64,000 bases of DNA from an uncultured Eubacteriales bacterium (GCA_934446365.1 CAKSDZ010000002.1:443094-507093), one strand, 5' to 3'. Positions 1 through 8,432 are shown, counted from the stretch's first letter. Notes: generated by a model not told the origin, from the sequence alone. Program-made: numbers and translations.

Positions 1-1
1 A

Positions 2-124
2 GTACCCAATGCCGAGGCGCTCGCCGTCCCCGAAAAACGCGCCGCCCTGCTTCGCGTCATGGAACAAATCCGCGCCGAGGACAAAGCCGCGCGCTCGGAG
101 CTTCGTGCGTATTTACAAAGCTAA
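2..124 (+). CDS. C-terminal end of an unidentified protein (truncated by window edge)
   Basis: An open frame enters from the left edge and ends at the TAA at 122-124. The 40 visible residues are rich in Ala, Glu and Arg and end in ...AYLQS. They look like an amphipathic helical tail but carry no recognisable motif. A terminator-like hairpin follows 15 bases later, which fits the end of a transcription unit. The function cannot be told from this fragment. Confidence 0.5.
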   Translation, partial: VPNAEALAVPEKRAALLRVMEQIRAEDKAARSELRAYLQS

Positions 125-138
125 AAAAGACAAAGCAG

Positions 139-165
139 CTCCGGTACCCGCAAGGGGCACCGGAG
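139..165. terminator. Hairpin terminator between convergent genes
   Basis: The arms CTCCGGT and ACCGGAG, with an inner CCC/GGG, form a strong stem. On the minus strand it is followed after a short gap by a T-rich tract (complement of 123-131), so it can end the spore protein transcript. It also lies just after the partial plus-strand gene. Confidence 0.6.
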
Positions 166-232
166 AATGCTTTCATTTCTTAAACAATCCGCTATTTATA
201 AAGCTATCTGAAAAACAGTTTATAAACTCTGA

Positions 233-433
233 TTATTTCGTCTTGATGGAGTTCTCATAGGACTCGATCATCTTCTTAACCATCTGACCGCCTACGGAAC
301 CAGCCTGCTTAGAGGTAAGGTCGCCGTTGTAACCCTGTTTCAGGTTGACGCCAACTTCGTTTGCAGCTTCCATTTTAAATTTGTCGAGAGCTTCTTTCGC
401 TTCAGGAACAAGCTTTTTGTTGCTACTTGCCAT
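233..433 (-). CDS. Small acid-soluble spore protein, alpha/beta type
   Basis: A 66-residue protein of the alpha/beta SASP family, which coats and protects DNA in dormant spores and is degraded by the germination protease. It shows the two family blocks: an N-terminal segment around residues 22-31 (EAANEVGVNL, where the protease site normally lies) and the DNA-binding block GYNGDLTSKQAGSVGGQMVK at about 34-53. The ATG at 433 is chosen because GAGGAG lies at the right distance upstream; the longer open frame to 559 has no family similarity. It shows that the organism makes endospores. Family members are normally read by the forespore sigma factor G, but I could not find a convincing sigma-G promoter here. 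Confidence 0.95.
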   Translation of the reverse strand: MASSNKKLVPEAKEALDKFKMEAANEVGVNLKQGYNGDLTSKQAGSVGGQMVKKMIESYENSIKTK

Positions 434-739
434 TTTAAAAATTCTCCTCAAATATAATAAATCAAATTGAATTGTAAGAACAGCGTGCTGTCGCGTTTCG
501 GCTATCATGGAAAAACCGCAAGGTGCGGCCTCTGCAAAAATAACGTACCGCAGGCACATCTGTTATTATAAAACGCGGAAAATATTTTCTCCGCAGAGCG
601 CGTGCGTTTGGTTTGCCGCCGCGTTCTGATATTATTATAAACTTTGAATCCTGTTTTATAAGTGGCAAATTTTTCAGATTTTCAATTTTTTACGACGGTC
701 TTCAATGGGTGCGGAAACCGCGTGGAAACGGGGGAATTT
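434..739. other. Divergent intergenic region, no gene seen
   Basis: 306 bases separate the leftward spore protein gene from the rightward cyclase gene. It must hold both promoters, but neither is clean. A small hairpin (CCGCA/TGCGG, 516-528) with a T-run on the minus strand is visible, as is an imperfect palindrome around 481-492. No open frame here looks coding. Confidence 0.4.
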
Positions 740-1336
740 ATGATTTTTGACCTTTCGCATACGATAAAAAACGGAATCCCCGTCTATCCCGGCGATCCCG
801 AAACCGCTCTTTTTCCGGAAAAAAATTTTGAGTCCGACGGATACCGGCTCACAAAGCTTGAAACCGGTCTGCACGCCGGAACGCATATCGATATGCCGTC
901 GCATCTCGCCGCCGACGCACGCACGTCCGAGGATTTCCCCATTCATTATTTTTACGGCACAGCGAGGATCTATACGCCGGACGACGATATTGCCGATATT
1001 GCCGACAACGATATCATCCTATGGAAAACCGGCTGGGAGCACCGATTCGGCACGGACTGCTATTTTTCGGCGCATCCCACGCTTCCGGAAGCGGTATGCG
1101 AGCGGCTCATCCGGCAGAATGTCCGCATGCTGGGGCTGGATACGCCGTCGCCGGATTTTGCACCGTATACGCTTCATAAGCAGCTCTCGGAAGCCGGTAT
1201 CTTCATCGTGGAAAATTTATGCGGACTGGACCCGCTCTATCACGCCGTGAAAAACCGCCCGTTTTCTTTTTTCGCGGTTCCGCTGAAAATCGCGGCGGAG
1301 GCTTCGCCCGTGCGCGCTTTTGCCATAACGGAATAA
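740..1336 (+). CDS. Cyclase family protein (kynurenine formamidase-like metal-dependent hydrolase)
   Basis: A 198-residue protein of the cyclase/KynB family (PF04199). The hallmark metal-binding motif HAGTHIDMPSHL is near residues 42-53, and the C-terminal part has the family pattern of a Gly-Leu-Asp core followed by a hydrophobic strand with PLKI. Members hydrolyse small amides or lactones with a divalent metal; the substrate cannot be told here because no kynurenine or pyrimidine genes are nearby. The ATG at 740 follows GGGG at a normal distance and gives the usual family N-terminus (MIFDLSHTI); the frame is open further upstream without similarity. It is a single gene ending in a terminator shared with the convergent regulator. 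Confidence 0.85.
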   Translation: MIFDLSHTIKNGIPVYPGDPETALFPEKNFESDGYRLTKLETGLHAGTHIDMPSHLAADARTSEDFPIHYFYGTARIYTPDDDIADIADNDIILWKTGWEHRFGTDCYFSAHPTLPEAVCERLIRQNVRMLGLDTPSPDFAPYTLHKQLSEAGIFIVENLCGLDPLYHAVKNRPFSFFAVPLKIAAEASPVRAFAITE

Positions 1337-1365
1337 TACAGATACCGTTTTTACCGATTTTATAT

Positions 1366-1400
1366 AAAAAGGCGCAGGAAATTCTTTCCTGCGCCTTTTT
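1366..1400. terminator. Bidirectional terminator
   Basis: A near-perfect stem (AAAAAGGCGCAGGAAA pairs with TTTCCTGCGCCTTTTT) with a 3-base loop and T-runs on both strands lies between the convergent cyclase and HTH genes. Confidence 0.9.
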
Positions 1401-1426
1401 GATTTTTTCGATTTTGCTTCAAAACA

Positions 1427-2323
1427 TTATTTTTCCTTATCGGGAAAAATCGTGGAAACGATGCCGCAGAGGATTCCGCCTACGGGAAACACCACCCAGC
1501 CGGGATGCCACAGATTCCAAATAAAGCCGATGACAAGATAAACCGCCGTCGCAGTAAGCATAATGCAGCCGCAGATTTTGCCGGATATCGGCTCTTCCTT
1601 ACCATGGCTGAAAGAGGCGCCCCGGTTGTATTCGTCGACGTTGTATTTTGCCTTTTGCATAGCCGCCCATACGATACAGGAAGCGGCACATGCCACAATC
1701 AGCATAAAAGGTACGGTAATCAGTGCCTCCCAGTTTTCTTCATCAAGGCCGGCGGGAACCGGAAGCATCGACGCTCCGATGATCCAAACGACGCCGACAA
1801 GGATACACGCCACCGGAATGGCGATAAAATAAACGAATTTTCGGTCAAAGGCGCGTATGGTCCTGTCATCGTATATGCGTCCGATAACAGGATTGTTTTT
1901 GATGAAATTGCCGTGTCCGATCCCGCTCGCAACAAAAATCATCGCCGCCACGGCGGCACAAAGCAGAAATACCATGAGTCCGACCGATTCCGGCACATCC
2001 AGCGCCTCCAACAAAAGCATCAGCGTCACACCGAGTAGAACAAGACCCACACCCGACGAGATAGCCAGCGCAAACCGATTCATATGCCTGTCGTATTCGA
2101 GGTCGGATTCCGTACATTCCCGCTGCATGTCGCCGCGGATCAGCTCATCCATATTGCAGGAAAAGAGATCGCATAGCGCAATGATCTTATCGGTTTCCGG
2201 AAATGCGCCGTCCGATTCCCATTTGGATACGGTCTGACGCGATACGTCAAGCGTTTCCGCAAGAGCTTCCTGCGTCATCCCTTTCTTTTTCCTTAAATAT
2301 TGAAGATTGGTTCCAAAGCTCAT
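1427..2323 (-). CDS. Membrane-anchored XRE-family transcriptional regulator
   Basis: A 298-residue protein. Residues 1-65 are a Cro/C1-type helix-turn-helix (LRKKKGMTQEALAETL, then VSRQTVSKWE in the recognition helix). The remainder has about six hydrophobic segments (starting near 85, 110, 165, 205, 250 and 275), so DNA binding is tethered to the membrane. This architecture is common in Clostridia and is usually linked to cell-envelope or drug stress; the inducer is unknown. The start at 2323 is preferred over 2335 because GGAGG then lies 5 bases upstream. A promoter and a palindrome sit directly upstream, consistent with autoregulation. Confidence 0.85.
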   Translation of the reverse strand: MSFGTNLQYLRKKKGMTQEALAETLDVSRQTVSKWESDGAFPETDKIIALCDLFSCNMDELIRGDMQRECTESDLEYDRHMNRFALAISSGVGLVLLGVTLMLLLEALDVPESVGLMVFLLCAAVAAMIFVASGIGHGNFIKNNPVIGRIYDDRTIRAFDRKFVYFIAIPVACILVGVVWIIGASMLPVPAGLDEENWEALITVPFMLIVACAASCIVWAAMQKAKYNVDEYNRGASFSHGKEEPISGKICGCIMLTATAVYLVIGFIWNLWHPGWVVFPVGGILCGIVSTIFPDKEK

Positions 2324-2341
2324 ACATTCCTCCATGCTGTT

Positions 2342-2371
2342 ATTATAAGTATGATAGCCTCACAAATACAA
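2342..2371 (-). promoter_or_regulatory. Sigma-A promoter of the HTH regulator
   Basis: On the minus strand, TTGTAT (2366-2371) and TATAAT (2342-2347) are separated by 18 bases, just upstream of the regulator start at 2323. Confidence 0.6.
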
Positions 2372-2380
2372 AGGTATTTG
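2363..2380. promoter_or_regulatory. Candidate operator palindrome over the -35 region
   Basis: CAAATAC-AAAG-GTATTTG is a perfect inverted repeat with 7-base arms that overlaps the -35 element. This is the expected place for an autorepressor site of the adjacent HTH protein. Binding is inferred. Confidence 0.5.
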
Positions 2381-2573
2381 CGTTTATCGAAATAAAGCAC
2401 ATCGATTTATTCCGAATTTATGGCACAATGATACACCCAAAAAGGAGGAGGTCACCACCAGTTTTCTGTTGCTTTTAAGGAATTTCGTGTCAACTTCCGG
2501 TTGCGTTGAATCTTATAAATACAATTATCCGTTTGATTCGGTTTTAAGAGAAGTCGAAAAACCGCGAACGCGA

Positions 2574-3377
2574 TCATTCCAAAATTTTCAGAAAATCCGC
2601 CATATCCGTGTCTCTCATGACATAGCTGCGCGGCAGGCGGGTATTGTCATAATAGCTTTCCGAGGGTCTGTCCGTTGTGTAGCAGTAGAGATAACCGTTC
2701 TCCGCCGCCGCAAGCTCCGCCGCCGCGTCGCATACGCCGTTCGGATATGCGAGAGCGGTCACCTTCATGCCGGTCAGCTCCTCAATGCGCCGCCGCGACT
2801 CCACGAGCTCGAGTTCCATCTCGTCGGATCCCAGTGCATACAACTTCTGATGCGATTTCGTATGGCTCCCGAAATGAATGCGTCCGCTCGCCGCCATCTC
2901 CCGAATCTGCTCCTCGCTTAAATGTCCTTCGGTTCCGATCATATCGGAAATGAGAAACACAGTCGCTTTCATATCGTATTTTTCGAGCAGCGGCAGAACA
3001 TTGGTAAAGTTATCCTCATAGCCGTCGTCAAACGTGAGGACGACACACTTTTTGCCTCGCGTCTGTGAAAGCTCGTCGGCAAAGACGGTCTCATAGCCGA
3101 GCCGCTTGATTTCGGCAAGCTGGCTTTCAAAATCGGCCACCCGAACGAAAAGATATTCATTGGGTCCATAGGTTTCGTCGGACACGAGATGGTAAAGCAG
3201 CACCTTTGTGTTTTCCGTATAGGTATAGACGGGATATCCGAAAGAACCGATGACGATCAGAACGACAGCCGCCGCCACGATGCAAACAAGCATGACGGAA
3301 AGAGTGATGAGCCGAGGACGGGAAAAACGCTTCCCGTCCGTTTTCTTTTGCTTATAGAGGATTTCCGTGTCATTCAT
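2574..3377 (-). CDS. Polysaccharide deacetylase family protein, membrane-anchored
   Basis: A 267-residue NodB-homology deacetylase (carbohydrate esterase 4 fold). One transmembrane segment at about residues 25-47 puts the catalytic domain outside the cell. The metal-site motif TFDDGY is at about 114-119 and the matching HTKSH (second metal ligand pair) at about 171-175. Such enzymes remove acetyl groups from peptidoglycan or other N-acetyl polysaccharides. The ATG at 3377 overlaps the end of the upstream SPFH gene by 8 bases, which indicates translational coupling; the open frame further upstream lies inside that gene. Substrate unknown. Confidence 0.85.
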   Translation of the reverse strand: MNDTEILYKQKKTDGKRFSRPRLITLSVMLVCIVAAAVVLIVIGSFGYPVYTYTENTKVLLYHLVSDETYGPNEYLFVRVADFESQLAEIKRLGYETVFADELSQTRGKKCVVLTFDDGYEDNFTNVLPLLEKYDMKATVFLISDMIGTEGHLSEEQIREMAASGRIHFGSHTKSHQKLYALGSDEMELELVESRRRIEELTGMKVTALAYPNGVCDAAAELAAAENGYLYCYTTDRPSESYYDNTRLPRSYVMRDTDMADFLKILE

Positions 3378-4335
3378 CGGTATCCGCGCCGGTGTCCGCT
3401 CCGATATTGAGAATCGGAATCGTGCCGCCCTCTCCTCCGACATAGGTAGGCAGCTTGCCGTCCCACTTTTCTACATATTTATATTCGATAAGCTCAGGGG
3501 AAAGGCTGTCTGCGATTTTGCCGTTCGCCTCCGCTTCCTTTTCTCCTGCATAAGCCTTCGCGTCCGCGTCGATTTTCTTGACCTCCGCTTCGGCTTCCGC
3601 CTCGATGACGGCGCGCTTTGCCGCAGCCTCCGCCTCGAGAATCGCCTGTTCCTGCTCGATCTGAGCTTTCAGCTTGTTCTGCTCCGCGACCTGTTTTGCT
3701 TCCACAGCGTCGGTGTAGGTATCCGAAAAATCGAGGTTTTCAATCGAAGCGTCGATGACTTCGATGTTATATGCGGCCAGCTTTTCAACCAAAATCGACT
3801 TGATTTCCACAGACAGCTTTTCCCTGCTCGAAATCAGGCTCTCCGCATTATATTTGGCGATCACGCTTTTGACGGATTCCTGGATTCTCGGTATAATGAC
3901 CGTCGAATAATAATCCTGTCCGATCGTCCGGTAGATGGTCTGTGCATTGGCTTTCTCAATCTGATAGTTGATGGTGTAAACGGTGGCTACCTCCTGAATA
4001 TCACTCGAAAAACAGGAAAGCTCCACGACGGATTTCTGGATTCTGTTATCCATTTTGATGACCTGCTGCCACGGCGCTTTGGTGTGGATACCGGCCTCAT
4101 ATGTATAATTCTCCACCCGTCCGAAAGTCGTCACGATTCCGGTATGTCCCGTCGGAATGGATGTCATGCAGCTCATGGAAATAAGCGCGACACCGACAAT
4201 AAGCGCAAGAGCGCCGACCGCGCTGCCGATCTTTTTCTGAGAAGGATAGGTTCCGTTCTTGCATTTTTTCAGTACATAAAGAACAGATACGATTCCGACA
4301 ATCACGGCAAGAGCGCCGAGAACAAATAAAAACAT
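3370..4335 (-). CDS. SPFH/Band 7 (prohibitin-like) membrane protein
   Basis: 321 residues. There are two N-terminal hydrophobic segments (about 1-21 and 38-57), then an SPFH domain (about 58-220) starting SIPTGHTGIVTTFGRVENY, then a long charged Ala/Glu-rich coiled coil (about 218-275) typical of stomatin/prohibitin/flotillin proteins. These oligomerise at the membrane and organise lipid domains or chaperone membrane proteases. The C-terminus ends in a Gly-rich tail. It forms an overlapping pair with the deacetylase, so the two are probably made in a fixed ratio, but a functional link is only inferred from that. Confidence 0.88.
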   Translation of the reverse strand: MFLFVLGALAVIVGIVSVLYVLKKCKNGTYPSQKKIGSAVGALALIVGVALISMSCMTSIPTGHTGIVTTFGRVENYTYEAGIHTKAPWQQVIKMDNRIQKSVVELSCFSSDIQEVATVYTINYQIEKANAQTIYRTIGQDYYSTVIIPRIQESVKSVIAKYNAESLISSREKLSVEIKSILVEKLAAYNIEVIDASIENLDFSDTYTDAVEAKQVAEQNKLKAQIEQEQAILEAEAAAKRAVIEAEAEAEVKKIDADAKAYAGEKEAEANGKIADSLSPELIEYKYVEKWDGKLPTYVGGEGGTIPILNIGADTGADTDE

Positions 4336-4396
4336 GCGATACTCCGTTCCGCCGCGAAATGCGGCTTACATAATATAATTGTTTGCCTATGTTATC

Positions 4397-4425
4397 ATTT
4401 TATCGTTTCCTGCCTCATATGTCAA
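4397..4425 (-). promoter_or_regulatory. Sigma-A promoter of the SPFH-deacetylase pair
   Basis: On the minus strand, TTGACA (4420-4425), a 17-base spacer and TAAAAT (4397-4402). The predicted start point is about 55 bases before the SPFH ATG. Confidence 0.7.
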
Positions 4426-4562
4426 GCGAATCGAGGCAGTTTCTCCCCCAAATAATTTTTTAAATTAAGTTACAAATTTTTCCCCCAAGACCGACCATTT
4501 TTGTATAACGATTTCCGAGGTTGGGCAAAATATCCTTATCAAAAAGAAAGGAAATGCGATAT

Positions 4563-5816
4563 ATGAAAAAAGTCGGAATCACATTTTTCATCCTATCCAT
4601 ACTTCTTTGCTTCGGCATCACGGCAAGCGCTGCCGGAATTTTATCCCCCGCGATTTCGGTCATGCAGGAGGAGGTCGGCATGATCAAAACGGGTGTCGGA
4701 ACCAATACCGTCTCCTTTACCGCCGCGGATTTTGAAAACGCGCTGGGAAGCACGGATTTCACCGCCGTTGAGATCACCTCTCTGCCCGCCGTCTCCGACG
4801 GCGTTTTAAAGCTCGGCGCCGTAGACGTGACGCCGGGGCAGGTCATCCCGTATGCGGCGCTCGCGGCGCTCCGGTTCCTCCCCGCCGAAGCCGGAAAAAC
4901 CGCGACATTCCAGTTCAAGCCCTACGGGGACAGCTATGAAAATTCGTTCGTATGCACCGTCTGTATGCTGGACTCCCTGAATTTCGCGCCGTCCGCCGTG
5001 TCGGCGGAGCTTGCGGCCAAGGAGGCCGTACCGGTATTCTCCTCGCTCTCGGCAACGGATCCCGACGGCGATGAGCTGACCTATATCATCGTGGACGCGC
5101 CGAAAAAGGGCACGTTGAAGCTGACGGACGCCTCCACAGGCAGCTTCCGCTATACCGCGAACGAGAGAGCAGCCGGAAAGGATCAGTTCACCTTCATCGC
5201 GGTCGACCAATACGGAAACAAATCGGAGCCTGCGACCGTAAAGATCGTCACCTCGGAAAACAAAAGCGGGATCGTCTACACCGATCTTGCCGGAAGCGAG
5301 TATCAGCTCCCCGCGGTGGAAATGGCGGAGCGCGGGGTGATTGTCGGCGAGAAAATCGGGGACGAGAGCTTCTTCTATCCGGATAAAACCGTCACAAGAG
5401 CGGATTTTCTCATCATGGCGATGAACGCAAACGGAATCGATTCCTCGCTCATCGCGGCGGATGAATCCGGCTTTGCCGACAGCGCCTCCTTCACAAGCTA
5501 TCAGAACAAATATATTTCCGCAGCGAAACGGCTCGGACTCGTCGTCGGAATCGATACGGAAGAGGGGCGCTGCTTCCTCCCGAACGAGGTAATCACCTCG
5601 GCACAGGCGGCGACGATTATCAGCAGAATCGCGGCGCTGCGCGAGCTATCCTTCGGGGACGCCGTCTATGCCTCCGTCGGTACGGACAGCGAAATCTCGG
5701 ACGACGGATACGCGATGCTCGCCTCGGTTGGGCTTGTCGCCTCCGACGACCGATCGGCAGAGCTCACACGCGCCGACGCGGTAAGCCTTCTTTATACGCT
5801 GCTCTGCTGCAAATAA
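4563..5816 (+). CDS. S-layer homology domain surface protein with a cadherin-like domain
   Basis: 417 residues. There is a clear signal peptide (MKKVGITFFILSILLCFGI, cleavage after ASA), a middle Ig/cadherin-like domain (about 140-230, with ATDPDGDELTY and DQFTFIAVDQYGN) and C-terminal SLH repeats (about 250-415, with the pattern FYPDKTVTRADFL). SLH domains bind pyruvylated secondary cell-wall polymers, so the protein is expected on the cell surface. The ATG at 4563 is chosen because AAAGG lies 11 bases upstream and it starts the signal peptide directly. It is a single gene, closed by a strong terminator. The third SLH repeat is shorter than usual. Confidence 0.88.
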   Translation: MKKVGITFFILSILLCFGITASAAGILSPAISVMQEEVGMIKTGVGTNTVSFTAADFENALGSTDFTAVEITSLPAVSDGVLKLGAVDVTPGQVIPYAALAALRFLPAEAGKTATFQFKPYGDSYENSFVCTVCMLDSLNFAPSAVSAELAAKEAVPVFSSLSATDPDGDELTYIIVDAPKKGTLKLTDASTGSFRYTANERAAGKDQFTFIAVDQYGNKSEPATVKIVTSENKSGIVYTDLAGSEYQLPAVEMAERGVIVGEKIGDESFFYPDKTVTRADFLIMAMNANGIDSSLIAADESGFADSASFTSYQNKYISAAKRLGLVVGIDTEEGRCFLPNEVITSAQAATIISRIAALRELSFGDAVYASVGTDSEISDDGYAMLASVGLVASDDRSAELTRADAVSLLYTLLCCK

Positions 5817-5819
5817 GTC

Positions 5820-5853
5820 AAAGCGGGAAATCTCCTTGGAGATTTCCCGCTTT
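5820..5853 (+). terminator. Strong terminator after the SLH protein
   Basis: A 16-bp perfect stem (AAAGCGGGAAATCTCC with its complement) with a TT turn, followed by a T-run. Confidence 0.92.
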
Positions 5854-5868
5854 TTCTTCCGTTTGATA

Positions 5869-5898
5869 TTGACAAGGCGGCTAAGGACATGATATAAT
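5869..5898 (+). promoter_or_regulatory. Promoter of tRNA-Gln
   Basis: Consensus TTGACA (5869-5874), an 18-base spacer and consensus TATAAT (5893-5898). The tRNA starts 22 bases further on, as expected for a stable-RNA promoter. Confidence 0.88.
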
Positions 5899-5920
5899 AA
5901 TTATATATCAATCGTTTTAT

Positions 5921-5998
5921 TGGGATATAGCCAAGTTGGTTAAGGCACAAGACTTTGACTCTTGCATTCCGCTGGTTCGAGTCCAGCTATCCCAGCCA
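5921..5998 (+). tRNA. tRNA-Gln(TTG)
   Basis: A full cloverleaf is visible. The acceptor stem TGGGATA pairs with TATCCCA, the anticodon arm is CAAGA-CTTTGAC-TCTTG with anticodon TTG, and the T arm is GCTGG-TTCGAGT-CCAGC. G is the discriminator base and the CCA end is encoded. It has its own promoter and terminator, so it is a single-gene transcription unit. Confidence 0.96.
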
Positions 5999-6003
5999 AT
6001 CAC

Positions 6004-6032
6004 AAAAAACCACTACATATAGTGGTTTTTTT
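6004..6032 (+). terminator. Terminator of tRNA-Gln
   Basis: AAAAAACCACTA and its inverted copy form a short stem followed by a run of T, six bases after the tRNA end. Confidence 0.9.
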
Positions 6033-6204
6033 GTATATTTATCCCAATAAATATCGTCTTTAACAAATGACATGGCACAAATCGGGCACATTCTTTCCGT
6101 TACTCGGTACCATGACCCCGCTTTCTGAAAATTTTTTAAAAAATATGATTTCTTATGCAATAAAACGACGGTTCCGCGGATTATTAAGGTAAAGGAGCAA
6201 GCTT

Positions 6205-6783
6205 ATGTTGACATTTTTCTTCACATCCTCTCTGAATGACGGCTCGGACGCGGGCGCAGAGCATTTAGACGAGCTGATTGAAAAGATTGCGGCGGGCAAT
6301 CGCGATGCGCTTGCCTCACTCTATGAGCAAACAAACAAAAGTGTTTACGGCTTTGCTCTTTCCATTTTGAAAGATACGCACGACGCGCAGGATGTTTTGC
6401 AGGACTGTTATCTGCACATCTATTCCGCGGCGGGCAGTTACCGCAGCCAAGGCAAGCCGATGGCATGGATCCTGACCATCACGCGAAACCTTTGTCTGAA
6501 ATGCAGGCAGGCACACTCCAAATGCGCGCCTATGCCGGAGGAAGACCGGAGCTTTATCCCCCAAGAGGATGCGGAATTTTCCGCGGAGGACAAAATGATG
6601 CTTTCTCTATGCATGAAATCGCTCAGCGATATAGGACGGCAGATCGTGGTGCTGCACGCGGTCAGCGGGCTCAAGCACAGGGAAATCGCCGCCTTGCTGA
6701 AAATGCCGCTGCCGACGGTTCTTTCAAATTACAATCGGGCAATCAAGAAATTACAGAACGCATGGGAGAAAGGAGTGCAATAA
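6205..6783 (+). CDS. ECF-type sigma-70 family RNA polymerase sigma factor
   Basis: 192 residues with the two-domain plan of extracytoplasmic-function sigma factors. Region 2 is at about 22-95 (core-binding helix with LKDTHDAQDVLQDCYL, then MAWILTITRNLCL) and region 4 at about 130-188 (HREIAALLKMPLPTVLSNYNRAIKKL, the -35-binding helix-turn-helix). The ATG at 6205 has AAAGGAG seven bases upstream. The next gene starts one base after its stop and encodes a membrane protein with an RsgI-like domain, so the two form a sigma/anti-sigma unit. The signal and target genes are unknown. Confidence 0.92.
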   Translation: MLTFFFTSSLNDGSDAGAEHLDELIEKIAAGNRDALASLYEQTNKSVYGFALSILKDTHDAQDVLQDCYLHIYSAAGSYRSQGKPMAWILTITRNLCLKCRQAHSKCAPMPEEDRSFIPQEDAEFSAEDKMMLSLCMKSLSDIGRQIVVLHAVSGLKHREIAALLKMPLPTVLSNYNRAIKKLQNAWEKGVQ

Positions 6784-6784
6784 C

Positions 6785-8299
6785 ATGACAGAAAAAGATG
6801 TTGAAAAAAAAGTGGCACAGGCTTTTACGAAAAACGTACCGAATGTTCTTGACAATATCCTTTCCGAATGCGACAAGCAGAAAGGTAGGATTATTACCAT
6901 GTCGGATACCAAACCGAAAAGAAAAATTATGCGGTGGACAGCCGCTGTCGCAGCGGTGTTTGTCCTTATGATTGCGGGCGTTTTTTCCGTACAATTTTAT
7001 CAGACGAATTACAGCGTCGATTCCGTCGTTTCGCTGGACGTAAACCCCAGCATTGAAATCAAAACCAATCAAAAAGAAGAGGTTCTCGCCGTAAACGCGC
7101 TGAACGAAGACGCCGAGATTGTGATCGGCGAAATGTCTTTCAAGGGATGCAGCTTAGATGTGACCGTCAATGCGCTGATCGGCTCCATGCTCCGCGGCGG
7201 ATATCTCAACGAAGCAGCCAATTCCATCCTCCTCTCGGTCTGTGGAGACAACGACGAAAAAACCGCCGCACTCCAAGAGAAGCTGACGGATGAAATCAAT
7301 GCCATACTTCAAACGGACACTTTCAGCGGCGCGGTACTCAGCCAAATCGTTTCTCCGGATTCGGAGCTGCAAGCCCTCGCCGATTCCTACAAAATCTCGC
7401 TCGGACGGGCGAAGCTGATTCAGAAATTCATCGATAAAAATCCGCAGTATTCCTTTGAGGAGCTTGCGGGACTTACCATCAACGAGCTGAATCTTTTGAG
7501 CAAGAAAAACGGTCTCACGCTGGAGGAGGTCAATTCGACCGGCGACGTAAGCGACAAAGCTTATATCGGAATCGACAGCGCGAAGGATGTCGCCTTCTCT
7601 CATGCCGGCGTGACCGATGACGTCAATGTATCCAAATTGGAAGTCGAAATGGATTATGAGCACGGCATTATGGTTTATGAAGTGAGCTTTCTCTATAACA
7701 ACAACAAATACAATTATGAGATCAATGCCAACACCGGAGAAATTGTAGAGGTAAAAAGCAATTCCGTCGAAGATAAAGAAAAAGACGAGAACGAACCGGG
7801 CGCCGATAACGTGTTAATCAGCGCCGACGAAGCGAAAAATCTTGCGTTCTCCCATGCCGGCGTGACAGAGCAGCTGGCTGTTTTCGATATGGAAATCGAG
7901 CTTGACAAGGAAAACGGAAAATCGGTTTACGAGATAGAGTTTTCCTACAAAAACAGTGAATATGAGTATGACATCGACGCTTCCACCGGAGAAATCTTAA
8001 AATTCGAGAAAACCGAAAAGAAAAATCAGAACCGCTCCGAGGGCGATGACTCCAAAGATACCGATAAAAAGCCCTCCGATACGGCGGACTGCATCGGAGA
8101 GGAAGCCGCACGCGAGGTTGTCCTGTCTTTTGCCGGATTAAATGCGGCCGACATAACGAATTACAGATTCGAGTCATATACTCAGGACGATGTCCCGGTC
8201 TGCAAAATCAAGTTTCGCGCCGGCGGATATCAGTACGGCTTTGACGTCAGCGCACTTACCGGAGAAATCGTCAAATACGAAAAGCAGTCGGAATATTGA
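6785..8299 (+). CDS. RsgI-like anti-sigma factor with three PepSY domains
   Basis: 504 residues. The cytoplasmic N-terminus (1-47) would bind the sigma factor and one transmembrane segment is at about 48-70. An RsgI-like extracytoplasmic domain (about 72-200) carries the hallmark DVNPS at 85-89, the place where RsgI proteins are known to self-cleave between Asn and Pro. Three PepSY-type repeats follow (about 253-320, 343-405 and 436-503); the first two are close copies (AFSHAGVT in both, each ending in TGEI). Acidic low-complexity linkers separate them. Classical RsgI works with SigI, but here the partner is an ECF factor. What the PepSY array senses is unknown. The gene starts one base after the sigma stop. 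Confidence 0.88.
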   Translation: MTEKDVEKKVAQAFTKNVPNVLDNILSECDKQKGRIITMSDTKPKRKIMRWTAAVAAVFVLMIAGVFSVQFYQTNYSVDSVVSLDVNPSIEIKTNQKEEVLAVNALNEDAEIVIGEMSFKGCSLDVTVNALIGSMLRGGYLNEAANSILLSVCGDNDEKTAALQEKLTDEINAILQTDTFSGAVLSQIVSPDSELQALADSYKISLGRAKLIQKFIDKNPQYSFEELAGLTINELNLLSKKNGLTLEEVNSTGDVSDKAYIGIDSAKDVAFSHAGVTDDVNVSKLEVEMDYEHGIMVYEVSFLYNNNKYNYEINANTGEIVEVKSNSVEDKEKDENEPGADNVLISADEAKNLAFSHAGVTEQLAVFDMEIELDKENGKSVYEIEFSYKNSEYEYDIDASTGEILKFEKTEKKNQNRSEGDDSKDTDKKPSDTADCIGEEAAREVVLSFAGLNAADITNYRFESYTQDDVPVCKIKFRAGGYQYGFDVSALTGEIVKYEKQSEY

Positions 8300-8401
8300 T
8301 GCACTCCGCCCATAAAACGGAACGGGCACATCGGCCCGACCACGGGTCTCTTTCCCACGCTCTCAAACATACGCTGCTACGGCATTTCAGCCATAAATAC
8401 G

Positions 8402-8432
8402 AAAAAAAGACTACCCACCGGTGGTCTTTTTT
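8402..8432 (+). terminator. Terminator of the sigma/anti-sigma operon
   Basis: AAAAAAGACTACC pairs with GGTGGTCTTTTTT around a CACC loop, with a T-run at the 3' side. Confidence 0.85.

Noticed and set aside
434..560. Sigma-G promoter for the spore protein gene
   Set aside because: A CATGATA box is present on the minus strand but lacks a matching -35 at the right distance, so I do not call it.
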